NCBI GenBank assembly: GCA_002633005.1 | Contig: NMRA01000355.1 | Location: forward strand, 143,067-207,066 | Direction: 5' to 3' | DNA from: Phoronis australis | Lineage: Eukaryota > Phoronida > Phoronidae | Length of the DNA: 64,000 nucleotides | Made by a program: the position numbers and the translations under genes | The notes under the pieces: generated by a model | The model's database searches: none | What the model was told of the DNA's origin: nothing | Seen by the model: the letters and a program-made list of their open reading frames with translations, nothing else | In this document: positions 1 to 12,098 of the stretch, piece by piece | How positions within the stretch are numbered: position 1 is the first letter of the stretch | Layout: each line of letters begins with the position of its first letter

Positions 1-1913
1 TGCCCGGATAAGTGCATGCTTTAAAGTTATCTGACATGCCAAAAATGAACGGTGTGCAATTAAAATTTTTGAAAACCAAGGGGATCAGTGTTCGTCTCAA
101 AAAATTACAAGCAATGGGAGGAATAAAGTTCCAACTAGATTGTTAAAACGTGCGTAAGAATCAGATCGTAGCATCACTTGCGAGTATTTCATTGAATTTA
201 GTGCGTTGGAGGCTGGACCCAAGACACCACATTTCAACACCAGTGCCTCCTAGTGGTTATTAGTAACCCCATCTATTGACAACAAAACTCAGAATTGAGG
301 AAAGCTAGCGAAGAACAATGACATCAATTAAAACTCACTCACAATTACATGAACAGGTTGCTGTGAGACATATTGTAGCACTTAACACATAATATCGCGT
401 GGGTGATATTAAATGCCGAGTGCGACAGTATGCCGACAGCATCAACACAAACTGCGACGCTATGTGCCGGGTTTGAAATGACAGTATTATGCCGTAAACA
501 CCGGAACATATTGTCACACCCTTAGTGAACAACATGTGCCACAACACTTGGCACATTTTAACGCCCACATTTGTGTTGAAAGGTAGTCGGATCCAAGGTA
601 TGATGAAGGAACAGAAAATTGTAAAAGGTCCAAAACTTGGCTAGTGCCTGTGTGGCAGAGCGTGGTTTTCAATGAGGTCGTAATTGTTGGCGTCTGAAGC
701 CAGTCTCGCCTACGGAGATGTTTTTTGCAAACAGTGTAGAGGCCTTGGGATATTGAAACTCATTTTATAGCGTACCACGAGAAAGGGTCTGCATTTTCCA
801 GATTTTGACACATGTGCGGAATAAACGTGTCTGGAAGAATTTCTACTTTTCCCGCATGTTTAACTATTGTCCGTAGATTCCAGGTTTGAATCTACGGAGA
901 AATCGGGGCTTGGGGATCGAACACCGGGCAAGAAAGGATTCAAATATCCAACCCCTTTAATAAACTCGATGAAAGATATTTCAAGTGCATGTTAATGATT
1001 TGAATTTCTTAACGCTCGGAGTCTGTATACGTTTTAGCCTTTTGGACTGGGCCCCGTATGTCCTAGAGTGAAAATGATTCAGATTCATCGAAATTTGAAT
1101 TCACCTTACTTAAACTTGGAATTTCAGGATATCTCGTTGGCAGGTTTTTTTGAAACAAGACAAAATTTTGGGAACGCACATGATAAAAATGTGTTCAAAA
1201 TGAGAATGATCGGAGCCTTGTTATAACTGGTATTGAACTTTCCGAAGGCAATGGCCTTTTTGCAAAATGTGAGATATTTTCTCTAAGACGCCGGGTACGA
1301 CAATGTATGGCGTCAACGCCAACACATACAAGTACAATGCATGGTCGCCCTGTTTGAGTGAAGGGGCTGAAAGCACGCGAACTGCCTTACTGAGTGTCGC
1401 TTACTGATACTCAAGCTTCATACGATTCAGTAGGATCACAAAAACGTTTGTTCCATGGAAAGATGTAGTAGATGTTATAGAAGTACAATTGTGACCTACA
1501 GTAGTACTATCCAGCAAAGGTAAAAAATCTATGCATACATGTACATTGTACAATGTAGTTTTGGAGGACAAGACACAACAGTGTCTCCGTGTCCTGCGGT
1601 AATATTCGATGCTCTGTCACAGAAAACATTTGCCCGTTCTCGTGAAGCATGTCTAACAGTTTCCTATTACTACGTATCTTCGCAAACACCAACGTACGAT
1701 TGTGAATTAGGAAAGGCGTAGTCCACTACTTTGAGTGTCAAAGAGTAACAACGCCTTCGTTTATCCTGTCACAACTGAGAGAAATGTGGAGTTCTCATTT
1801 TTGCCGTAGACACCTCAAATATGATCTGGAATTTGATGTACTTGTTTACTTATGTGTTTTGTGTTTGAGAATAACGTCCCCAATGAATGAAAGATCAAGG
1901 AATTGTAAGTGTT
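1..1913. other. No gene seen
   Basis: Short open frames only, no recognisable domain, splice-flanked exon or repeat in this first stretch. Confidence 0.5.
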
Positions 1914-2203
1914 CAGGGGCAGATCCAGGATTTTGAGTTAGTGGGGCCAGGGCACAGGAATCACCAGAATTTCGGCAGATGCGAGAGCCCAGCCTAAAAT
2001 GTAGGGATGCAGGAGGTCTCGAATTTTTGTGTTTGCGATACTTTTGACTAAAAAAAACGGTAAACGTGTTTTTCTATTGTTTATTCACCCCCCGAGCAGG
2101 GTTGCACGTTAGTCAGCAATACGCACCCGAACTGCCAAATGGTATCTGGTAGGAATTTTGGGGGGGCATGGCCCCTTGCCCCCTCCCCCTAAAAACGCCA
2201 CTG
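1914..2203 (+). mobile_element. CAG...CTG short element with 5-bp target duplication (copy A)
   Basis: Starts CAGGGGCAGATCCAGGATTT and ends CCCCTAAAAACGCCACTG (inverted CAGTGGCG...). Flanked on both sides by GTGTT (1909-1913 and 2204-2208). 290 bp, longer than its two relatives because of extra internal sequence. Short CAGNGGC ends and 5-bp duplications suggest a hAT-type (5-bp subgroup) transposase in trans; that assignment is from general knowledge. Confidence 0.7.
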
Positions 2204-2208
2204 GTGTT

Positions 2209-3439
2209 ACTGAACAACGGTCGTTCGCCTGTAAATTTCACCATCCATTTGTGAGAACATGTCAGTATGCGGTGTAACTTTAAAAAGCATACGGGCGAAT
2301 TTTTGGAATAGCTAGAAAGTCGCATTTTCTTAAGTGCATGCGGAAACTTAGATATAACTTCCGTTAACACAGTGCGCACGTAGCTCCCTTGAGATGTTAC
2401 GAAAAGTTAAAATTGCCCTCGTGCCACGTTGAAAAACTGTTTCCAAAAACTCTGACTTGCTTTCACAGCTTTGCTGAAAAGTATGGACTGCTAATTTGTT
2501 CCTTGAATTGGATACTCAGGTGATTTTTGAGAATCGATATCGCATGTCAGGATAATAGCATCTTATAGAACATTATTATACAAAACTGATGAAATTTCTT
2601 CTAATTTCGCTAATGGTGATATCAATTATATTTTATCAACGTGCTGTGGCTCGAATTTAACCTTAGAAGAACACGAAAACAACAACTCTCCTTGCGATTG
2701 TAGAGTTCAAGCATCGCTTTTGGCGAGATGTGACAGGACAATGCAGTTGAAAATTTTCGTAGAGTATACAATGAACGCAAACAGGGCTTACTTCGCACGC
2801 GGGGCATCTATTGAAAACAGTATTCAACCTACACTGTATTACTTACAGACGGCACCATTGACATAACATTGACCGGGTGCGCGCTACTCAGATACATGAA
2901 GCTCGCGTTGTTAATAGGACGCCATATTGGAGAGTGCTACACAGGACAAAAATGGGAGGCCTACGGCATCAATCAGAAAATTTGGGGCCTCGCAGTGTTA
3001 TGCCTGCAGCCAAAGAGTTAAGTTTTTGGTCCTGTCATTGAGTCATGGGTTTTTCGGTTCGGCCATGGAGCTTAGTGGTGCTGCCAATAGGTTTTTATGT
3101 TCTGCCACCATAGTTTAAGCGGAGCGACTATGCGTTGTTTTCACATCAGTCTTGGTGATTGAGACCATATAAGGTCAATTAAAAAGACAATTATTGACCA
3201 GCATGTGCTGTTATCCAATGATGATGCTGCTTATTAATTGTACTTAAGTAAATATTTGGTAGTAATGACAATCATACGTATTTTTACTTGTACTGAAAAT
3301 AACATCACCTAACTTTCTCGCCAGCCATCCACATCATCTACAAATAAATACTGTATTCTCTATTGAAATGTCAACTGCTTTAAAAACGCATTTCTTAATA
3401 TATATCCCAAAATCAGATGTTTTCTGTCGTATCAAAACA
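2209..3439. other. No gene seen
   Basis: AT-rich sequence between a short DNA element and the LINE fragment. Frames at 2622-2807 and 2927-3118 have no family resemblance. Confidence 0.5.
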
Positions 3440-4772
3440 AACAGAACGCTGCAAAATCAGTAATAATGTATTTTGTTATATAATTTTGTCATAGAAACTG
3501 TAAGCTCTCTTGATATTGTCTTGATCATTTTATCGGTTATTAGATTTGTACAGTCGTTTTTGTTTTCGTCGATGTTTTCTAATAATTTTATGACTTCAGA
3601 TGGTTGGGCTTGTATGTCAGAGAGATGTTCTAATGTTCTGTTGGGAAATTCTGGAAAGTTTGTTGTTGGTGCAATGTGACTCTTGGCGGTGACAAATTCT
3701 AGAAATAACTTATTTTTTCAGCTTTGGATGGCCCTTGAGTGTTGGATTCGTTTGAGTGGATGATGGGGTATGATGATTGCTTTACCTGTCCTCGAATTTC
3801 GTTTATTATATCCCAATGTTACTTAGACATTGTTGATGTTGGAGATAATTTTCATCTGATAGTGTTGTTTTGTCTTTTTAATTAGTTCTTCCACATTCTT
3901 GCACTGTTCTTTGTAGCACTTTAACGTGCACGGGTTATTTGATTTTCTGAACGATCTGTACAGTTTATTTGTTTTATTTATTTCAGACTTAATTTTATTG
4001 TTATACCAAGGTTTGTTCTTTTTATTGTTTTCATGGTTGATGGGATATTATCATCTAGTATATTGTAGAGTGATCGTGTGAATTGAGACTGCGTCATTTA
4101 TGTCACTTTTGTTAAGTATTTCAGTCCAGTTAAATGTGGTTATGTCGGTGCGCAGTTCGCCCATGTTGATGAGGTTGTAATTCCAGGTCTTTTTGATAGA
4201 GGCGCAGTTCAGTGTGAATGTTGTTTCTATAACGTGGTGGTCTGAGTTACCAATGGGAGATCTAACAGAAGTGAATTCAATTAATCCGAGATTGTTTGCA
4301 ATACATAAATCAAGGCAAGAATGTGAATACTCTCTTAAACGTGTCGGCTCGTTTATTACTTGTATACAGTCATTTGTGAGGAGAATATCGAATAATTCGA
4401 GACCGGCTTGGTTGTCATTGTCTTCTGAGTACCAAGTACTATTTCTTGCGTTGAAATCCCCGTTGATAACTATTGATTTAATAGTTTGTGAGAGTTGTTG
4501 CAATTGTTCTGAAAAGGTCTTGAAATATGCTTTCCTTTCATGGGACGTCTGTGAGGGTGAGCAATAGAAAAAACACAATATACATGTACCTTCTTGTGGT
4601 TGACATAAAGTTCAATCCAACAGTTATTCATTGATTGTATTATTTTATTATCAATTGTTTTGTAATTTACGGAGTTGTGGACAAACAAGACCAACTCCCT
4701 CCCGGCGTTAGTGTGGTAGGCAATGTTGTATTCTGAAATAAAAAGTGCACTGAGGTTGTCTTCCGGATTCAC
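3440..4772 (-). mobile_element. Broken non-LTR retrotransposon (endonuclease part)
   Basis: Minus-strand frames carry an apurinic-type endonuclease of LINE ORF2. Upstream piece 4772-4470 (SEYNIAYHTNAGRELVLFVH), then 4578-4051 in a shifted frame with GDFNARNSTWYS, HSCLDLCIAN and the terminal SDHHVI motif. Further down, KPWYNNKIKSEINKTNKLYR and a stretch ending near 3440 (PSEVIKLLENIDENK) match the linker and the very start of the reverse transcriptase, but with stops and frame changes. No YxDD motif is left. The element is dead, with its reverse transcriptase truncated; CR1/jockey-like by style, exact clade not determined. Confidence 0.78.
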
Positions 4773-6750
4773 ATATGGCTATGAAAATGTAATTGTCTAT
4801 AATAAAATGGACTGCCACGTTAATTGAGTCGAATAATGGCCCCCGTGCACCCCCCGGACTTCAAGTTTTAAGTTGCGTTTTTGCGAAACAAAATATGTGT
4901 GAAAACCATAAAAACATGTTAACAAACCGAAAAAATGTCCCACGTGCGTTTTTATGCAAATTAGTGCCGCCATTACTAATTTTTCGTTATTTGATGATAT
5001 CTCATTTTCTTATTCTTGTAAGTGAACAAATCAAGTGTCAAAACCGATATTTTGAGGGTCAAGCAATACGATGGAATAATTTTCTTCATAATCTATTAAA
5101 TCTAATTTGCATTATACGGTTACTTACAATCAATACTACACTGAAGGTGCACATCAGCTAATATAAACATTAAATGTGCATCTTTCAATGTTTATATAAT
5201 CAGCTCTTTAATGAGCCAAATTTTAACAAATGTTTTAAAGATCTGAAGAAAAAAAATTGGGGAAATTGTTGCGGCAATATGGACAGTCATTAGGTGTTGA
5301 TGTCACTGACTACATGTTCTAACACTCCTTGTCACTTTGATTGACTTCCGTGAAACTTCCATACAACTCTCCAATTTCCTCTTCTGTATCCACTTCACAA
5401 ACATTGGTGAGCAAGAAATCAATCAGTAACTTTGGTAAGATTATAAAATAGTTTACGTGACACGCGAGTGCACTCTCGTGTGACGTCAGCCAATAAGGTG
5501 GCATCACGTTTGTACATTACATTTATACTCAAAACCAGATAATTGCTGGTGAGTTCATTTATTTGTCTGTTTTCTGGCGCATACGTGTTTTAGCCGTTAA
5601 TATTATTTATCATTCATTGTTTATAGAGAGTTCGCTTCAAAGCATTTATATATTTATTTTGTATATTTCAGATGGACATTCGTCTTGCTCAATAAAGTAT
5701 TATTAGAAATACCCGAGGGTTATTGTCTAAAAATAGGAACACAAGATCACACAGCTTGTAACACTCTTTCGTCAGTCTGCATCCTCCCTTGTCCTTCGTC
5801 TTGACTGCTCTTTCAACTTACATCTCAATCAACGTCAGGTTGCCTGAATGCACGGCTTTTTAAGGGGCCAACCTTTCCTATACGTTTAAACGCCTGGTGT
5901 AATCTTCTCCAGTGTATACATCAAATCCAAGTAGAGCCTCACAGTGGTCTTTTCTCAAGGATTTTGCCATGTCGGAGATATTAACTAGTCGCTGACGTTT
6001 CCAGACCATGTACCTAGATGAACAGTCAACTTCTTAGCGTGCCTGCAGCAGAATGACAAAGACACCAGTGATAGCAATTCTGACGAAATCATTTCTGTAA
6101 CCAAGTGAGCCAGCGTACTGGAGGTACAAAACAATTGTTAAGTCAGTCTCTTATTGGTTACTGCAGATACGTGGGATCTCCTGAGTGTGAACATCAAATC
6201 ACTTTTATTCTAAAGCAAGAGTGAAAATAGAATACTTAAATGAGCACGCGCAATAATCGCACGTTCAATAAACCACATTGTACTGTACTTATACGCTACG
6301 AAAAATAAGACACATAATTTCCTTAAAAATGATATCTTAATTCGGTGAAATTTTTCTCTCATGTCCTCTTACTTGTAAATCACCGATCTCTAGTTTGAAT
6401 GCGGGTATCGTGTCGTCAGGATCTTTGACTTGAGAATTATATTCAGTTACCAGTGGTAACCTACTTTAGCAGACGATAATTTCCCGGTCGAAGCTTAGCG
6501 TGAAAAAAACGTGTTTTAAGCTATAATAGTTGGTAAACCTTAATTTATAAATTCAGTTTATTTCTATAATATTTAAGTTTTCAATTGGTTTTGAGTAAAA
6601 GCATTATTTGACAAAAATAGCCGGGCTTTTCTTAAAAGGTCACGACCTCCGACCTCGGGCCTCTGACATAGAAAGTAGTTACAAAGCCGTGGAGAGTCAG
6701 AAAAGGTAAATCGATTCATTGCAATGTTGCTCGTTTAGTATGTGGTATAA

Positions 6751-6915
6751 ATAGATTATTACATGTTCTCAGCCGTTATCTCCCTTATCTAGAGCCCTCG
6801 TTGATTTTGGAGAATTATCACCCTCGGGGCTAACGCCCCTCGGGCGACAATTTTCCAAAATCCACTCGGGCTCTAGATAATGGGGGATAACGACTTCGCC
6901 ATGTAATAATCTATA
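6751..6915. mobile_element. Fold-back element (near-perfect palindrome)
   Basis: ATAGATTATTACATG at the left meets CATGTAATAATCTAT at the right. Inside these, CCGTTATCTCCCTTATCTAGAGC faces the inverted CTCTAGATAATGGGGGATAACG, and TTTTGGAGAATT faces AATTTTCCAAAAT. The loop is GC-rich (CCCTCGGGGC...GCCCCTCGGG). About 165 bp, no coding capacity. Confidence 0.7.
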
Positions 6916-7417
6916 TTTATTACATTATGACATCGCAAATTAGTTAAGTAAAAAATACTCAGAAAGTTCTGTTCAGAAAAAGATTATGGATGCCTGTCTA
7001 CAATCAGGATGGCCGTCTCGGTTTTCTCCGACCTGGAAACTGCCTTCTCATCACTCCAGACCTGCAGTAATAGTTGACAGAGTTGCTTTTTGTAGTCATC
7101 GTTTACAAGAAAGATTTTGAAGACATACGGCTTTTGTGTAGCTGGTCCACACAAAATTATTTTCTCTGAACTGCAAAATTACATGCTGGAGGGAGATTTG
7201 CTAACGCGTGGAGAAGTGCAAAACGATCTTGGATGAACAGAACATCCCCAGGATAATGAAGTATTCTGGCGAAATGTTGTTCAGAAGATAATGCGAAATA
7301 GAGGCTTTGTTGGAAAAAATACCTGGTGTTCCAAGACTAGTGGGCAAGGGTATCAGGCTGTACTTCATGAGTTATGGCATGTTCAATGGCTCACCCAGTG
7401 TCTGGGACTTAACGGAG

Positions 7418-8089
7418 TGTTCTAAAACCCCCTCGACCCCCACGACCCCTCGACCCACAACCCCCACGGCCTGCGGCAATAGATGCATCTGCGCTTTTTA
7501 CACATATCATAATCATATCACGTCTCTGAGTGACTTTCCCATAAAACATACCTACGTGAGAATCTGATCTAGCTCTAGTCTGGTGGTTAAAACAGAAAGT
7601 GGCTTAAGAACATGATCTGATATAGCCGACTGTGAGCGTGCTATAGTTGTCAGGAAAATAGTTCCACGAGTATCTACCAATTGCCTTGTTCTACTAAACT
7701 GTATTTAATGAAGAAATTACACATTTGTGGGTTCCTCGCACTCTCCCAAAAAACTTGAATCTGCCATACACTGAAGAGCAGACGATACGATTACACTTTG
7801 CGAGGAACGACATTTATAACGTTGGAAGGTCTTTGATTTCATTTGGTCGCGTTTTTTTTCTGCTTTTGGCTTTCAAACTTGCCGAATCGACTCTATTAAT
7901 TGCAAAAAAACAGTGAAAAGCCAGCCAAGCTCTGAGCCAGACTCGATGGTCCTCTTAGTCAGCGATGGTTCTATGTTCAGATCGAATTGAGCTTGTTTAA
8001 ACTGGGTCGAGTGGGTTGTGTTCCGTGGGTCGAGGAGGTTGTGGGTCAAGGGGGCGTCAGTGGGGTGCGGGTCGAGGGTTTTTAGAACA
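7418..8089. repeat. Inverted pair of CTCGACCCC-rich arms (672 bp span)
   Basis: TGTTCTAAAACCCCCTCGACC at the left and GGGTCGAGGGTTTTTAGAACA at the right are inverted copies. Both carry irregular arrays of a CGACCCC-type unit running into the element. It lies between the arms of the larger 4828-9285 pair. Confidence 0.5.
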
Positions 8090-8387
8090 ATCCAGATTTA
8101 ACAAGGAGTGTGAACCTGGGACAGCTCTAAGCTTGATACTGGGCAACAAATTGATATACCTCACACGCTTGTGGAGAAATGAAATGAAAATTTAAAAAGA
8201 AGTCTCTTAATACATTAATTCATATTACCTCGGCTATTATTACCTTTTCTTGTGAAGATGGCTGCCATCCTTGGTTTTAGTTTTGCTGCAGAAAATGTAC
8301 TCAGGTGGAAAAATGACCACGATGGTGCATGATGTCGATAGTTCATGCGGCGAATGGTGCACTTGGGAGCTTGGTGCCTCTGGGCCT

Positions 8388-8669
8388 TCACTGTTCCCCA
8401 AGCGGTGAAGTTTGGCAGTAAAATGTTAATAGTTTTTTCTGTGATAACGCATTTTCTTTCAATTCACTTGGAAGAAGAGAAGGAATCTGATCACACACGG
8501 ACTGCATACAGTGTGGAGGATCATATAGCTGTTGGTGACGTTTGTCCCGAATTTCATGAAGCTGCTGCAGTTTTTCGATTGCTGTTCGTCTGCCATTGCT
8601 TAAGATGGTAAAATCGAAATGTTCATGTCTAAATGGAGAATGGATATTGGTAGAGAGTGTGCTTTGATG
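8388..8669 (-). other. Unrecognised protein-like open frame
   Basis: 94 codons between two stops, with no early ATG. The text RTAIEKLQQLHEIRDKRHQQ, then QIPSLLPSELKENALSQKK has the amphipathic look of a real helical protein. After the stop, a neighbouring frame continues open (KAQRHQAPKCTIRRMNYR). No family recognised. Possibly a fragment of a mobile-element gene inside the 4828-9285 inverted pair. Confidence 0.25.
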
Positions 8670-9534
8670 TCAGTAGATAAGCTTCGACCTCATTGTTTTC
8701 TTATAGGGATGATTTTTACATTTGCGTCGATAGCTGCCTTAATTTCGAATGTAGTCCTATTTTCCCTGTCTCCAGCATTGGATTCGCAGTGATTGACATA
8801 CATGTCAACAACCCATTTGTATATTTTGATACTAGTTTGTACTCAAGGTTTGGTTTTTAATTCTAAAGCTTTGAACTGCAATGTCACAGTTTGTTTTCAT
8901 GGTTGGGTCAACATCGAAATCCTGAATTTGGATAAAAGCAGAAGATATTCATGCCCCACACAGTACGTCTTCTCCAGGTGTTGAGTGTTTTATGCCTGTA
9001 CCATGTACACTATAACTTGTATTACTTACTTGTTGTTCTATGTTAATGTTTGACCCATAAAATATAAGTCCAAACATTTAGTTCTTTCAATTATAAGAAA
9101 TAGTCGGCGGCATATTGCGTAATAACGCAAAATCGGTAATGGCGGCACTAATTTGCATAAAAAACATACGAGGGATATTTTGTCGGCTTGTTAACATCGT
9201 TTTTCTGTTTTACGCATATTTTCCTTCATAAAAATTCAACTTAGAAGTTGAAGTCTGGAGGGTGCACGGAGGGCCATTTTTCGACTAGACTACGTGACTA
9301 AATTGATATCAGGCTGATACAAAGTTGCTGGGGATTGTTTCGCCCGTTTTTTCTATATACCTTCAATGAGTCAGATTGTACTGTGCAAGCTTTGTAGGCA
9401 GCTCATAAAGATCAATGAAATTATGATTCAGATGTACACAACAACAGTGAAAACTGTAACTTTGCTGTTTAGTGACGTCATTACAGTAGATTAGTGTATC
9501 ACACATCGGCTGTAACATGGGCAGCGCACTAATA

Positions 9535-9681
9535 GGCACGGGCGGTGCACCATAGGAGGCTTAAGGGTTACATACCCCCACTTGTTTCAGTGCTGTGCCT
9601 CCCATGGTCATATAGGCGGCGCACCATAGGGGGCTGGGGAGCTATAGCCCACTCAATTATTTCGGTGCTGCGCCGCCCATG
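9535..9681. repeat. Tandem pair of palindromic GGCGG(C/T)GCACC units
   Basis: Two units side by side, each opening GGGCGG-type GGTGCACCATAGG and closing TTTCAGTGCTGTGCCTCCCATG or TTTCGGTGCTGCGCCGCCCATG. Each unit is its own inverted repeat (ATGGGCGGCGCAC / GTGCTGCGCCGCCCAT). The same two-unit layout occurs at 59490-59626. Confidence 0.6.
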
Positions 9682-9689
9682 TGTAATGA

Positions 9690-11190
9690 CGAATGTGAGG
9701 AATATCAGGTGAGAAGGAAAGGCCGTTCAGAAGGCTGACGTAATGGTGGCGAGTGTGCGTTCAACATAGCGGGCGCCTGCAAGCTTCTCAACAACTTTTA
9801 GCAAGTGAGCGCTCGCGAACGTAGGGATCGCTTGCGCTCACCCTAGATAGCTACATGTGGGTTGTTTGCTTAGAAATCCACGATGGCGCTCGACGTGTCT
9901 ACCTTGAGCAACAACAATGATTCTAAGCCGTATACTTCGAAAGCGTACGAAGTATTTACGAAAATATTGTTGGGAGTAACTGTCGTAATTATGGTACAAA
10001 AATAAATAATTTAATGTAATTTAGGTAAGCTTGCTTTATGTTAATTACAGGGGAGTTAACTTCTGGGTTTTCTGAAGCGAGCGTCCGTAATCGTTAAACA
10101 CCTCGCTCTCAATTTGAGCAAGGACCTTGAACTTCGAGTTCTAAGTTTGGGTAATCGATCAGTTTACCTCATTACGCTGGACGTCCAAGAGTCTAGGCAA
10201 ATGGGATACGATTACATTTAACTGATTTTTTTTAAGTTAATGTTACATTGCTGAACGTTATGTGAGATCACAGCACTGTTTTTAAGGCTGTGATAGCTGC
10301 CTAGCTCTCTAACAGGGCTGTTATACATTTATTTTGAATTGCTTTTTGAGCACTTCATGTGCAAATTTAGAAATTGCAAAGTCAACTGCTTGGAAAACAG
10401 AATTATGCGAGTTAAGGAAGTCATTGTTCAAGTCGATTGAAAAATTCTATTGTTTTGTTGTTTTGAGACTTGTACTGCAATTCAGCAGACTGCTGTCCCA
10501 TTGACCACAATAACCAGGATTGGAAACAGAGAGAAAACAAGTTACCCGGTCCGGTTGCGTAATTCTTGGAAAAGAGCGGAACAACTCGGGTATTTTAGCA
10601 GCTTTAAATTTGCTCTCAAATGTGAAGCTTATTTGTGCATGTACGCTTGTCACCCGGCAAGTCACGTGACTTTTAAATTGTAAGCGATTTTTGGCTGACG
10701 TACCCACATGCTGAACGATTCGCAGCTAACTCATTGTACCACACTTCCAGTTTATTTTATCCATTTATATTATAGGAATCGACTACAAACGTCGACAAAA
10801 AGTCTTCAAAAATAAAACATTCGCTCATACATGTAATACTCGGTTGTCACAATAGCGAAACCAATAATTGCTTATGAGACAATGAAACGTAACTGAAACA
10901 AAGAGAAAGTTATTGAACGTCGCGGAGCCTGCCTTTATTGAAATAAGGACAAGGAAATTGTGCTAACAGTGCAAACATGTTTTGCAATATATTCCATGTT
11001 TCCCAAAACACGTCAGAGTTAGGATGCTGTCATGGAAAAGTATTTTAAACGTGTTTAATTGATTAAGTATCCGGCCTTGATTTTAGCAAATACTATAAGG
11101 CAGAAACGAGAATTGGCGATTTGTAGTAATGTCCCAAGAATGCAATGCATTCTGTTGTTCTCAGCTGTGGCCGGCAAGGTAACAAAAATA
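9690..11190. other. No gene seen
   Basis: Overlapping short frames near 10450-10700 on both strands lack splice context and family similarity. Confidence 0.45.
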
Positions 11191-11199
11191 CTACACTCC

Positions 11200-11760
11200 A
11201 GGTCTCGGTTGCATGAAACGGTCCAAAATAGGGACTCAACTAAATTCCCTAAATCCCTAAATCTACTGCGTATTAGTGAGCTTTTGGAAACACTGGCTGT
11301 CTTTTGGAAACACTGGCTGTCTTTTGGAAACACTGGCTGTCTTTTGGAAACACTGGCTGTCTTTTGGAAACACTGGCTGTCTTTTGGAAACACTGGCTGT
11401 CTTTTGGAAACACTGGCTCTCTTTTCTATGCAGTTGGGAGTCTCATTACTGAACAATTTTTTGACTTCGACACAAATTGACAGTGAACTCTACGTTGAAT
11501 TCTCAATGTCATTGAAAACAAGCGGGGATTTTTTCATGCAACGTCACTAATTTAAGGACTAAGTTCCTAATTATTTTTAATGAATTAAGGGTTCAGATTT
11601 TAGTTTTGTTATTAGAAAATGTCATTAGTCGAAGAAGAACTCATAATGACGATATAATGATTGAAAAATAATACACCTGTAAGTAAAGAACGTCAAATGC
11701 GCAAAATATTCAGGAAACTTTGTTGAGTCCCTATTTGGGACTGTTTCATGCAACAGGGCA
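11200..11760. mobile_element. Fold-back element containing the 20-bp minisatellite
   Basis: GGTTGCATGAAACGGTCC...TAGGGACTCAACTAAA at the left is repeated inverted at the right (11710-11754, ...TTTGTTGAGTCCCTATTTGGGACTG...). Arms are about 45 bp. The 7-copy minisatellite at 11281 lies just inside the left arm. Confidence 0.6.
11281..11420 (+). repeat. 20-bp minisatellite, seven copies
   Basis: Unit CTTTTGGAAACACTGGCTGT repeated seven times without a mismatch except the last copy (CTCT end). Because 20 is not a multiple of 3, both strands appear as open frames with a 20-residue period; this is not evidence for coding. Confidence 0.97.
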
Positions 11761-11880
11761 CTGATTCTCCGGATGATACTGATTACTATCTTGCGTATTT
11801 TTAATAGTTTATTATTCTTCAACAACATACTTATAACAAATCATTTAAAGGGTGATCAAGGAAAAGGTGTCAGGGCTTTC

Positions 11881-11881
11881 A

Positions 11882-11914
<33 letters not shown>
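11881..11914 (+). repeat. (TC)n(AC)n microsatellite
   Basis: About ten CT dinucleotides run directly into about six AC dinucleotides. Confidence 0.95.
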
Positions 11915-11916
<2 letters not shown>

Positions 11917-12098
11917 TCACACACTTAATCATTTAATAGAAATAACACTAAACAATATATGAATTTAATATATAACAGATCCATTGCATGGCAGCACTGA
12001 GGCTCTCCCACATTTTAATTTTAAAGTTGTCAGGTTCGTAATTTTAACATAATTCAACTTAAAGACAGACCAGTGTGGACGCAACTGCTGTTGGTTAC

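Larger units (their letters stand above)
4828..9285. repeat. Inverted pair of about 175-bp repeats, 4.1 kb apart
   Basis: The left arm (4828-5005) begins GTCGAATAATGGCCCCCGTGC and holds TTATGCAAATTAGTGCCGCC. The right arm (about 9105-9285) is its reverse complement, ending GGGCCATTTTTCGAC. They may be the TIRs of one 4.46 kb element or two separate insertions. No clean target duplication was seen outside them. Confidence 0.5.

Noticed and set aside
11281-11420. CRISPR-like direct repeats
   Set aside because: Units are head-to-tail with no spacers, and the genome is eukaryotic.
11055-11550. Two long open frames on opposite strands with a regular 20-residue period
   Set aside because: Both come from the 20-bp minisatellite, whose unit has no stop in any frame; no splice or domain evidence.
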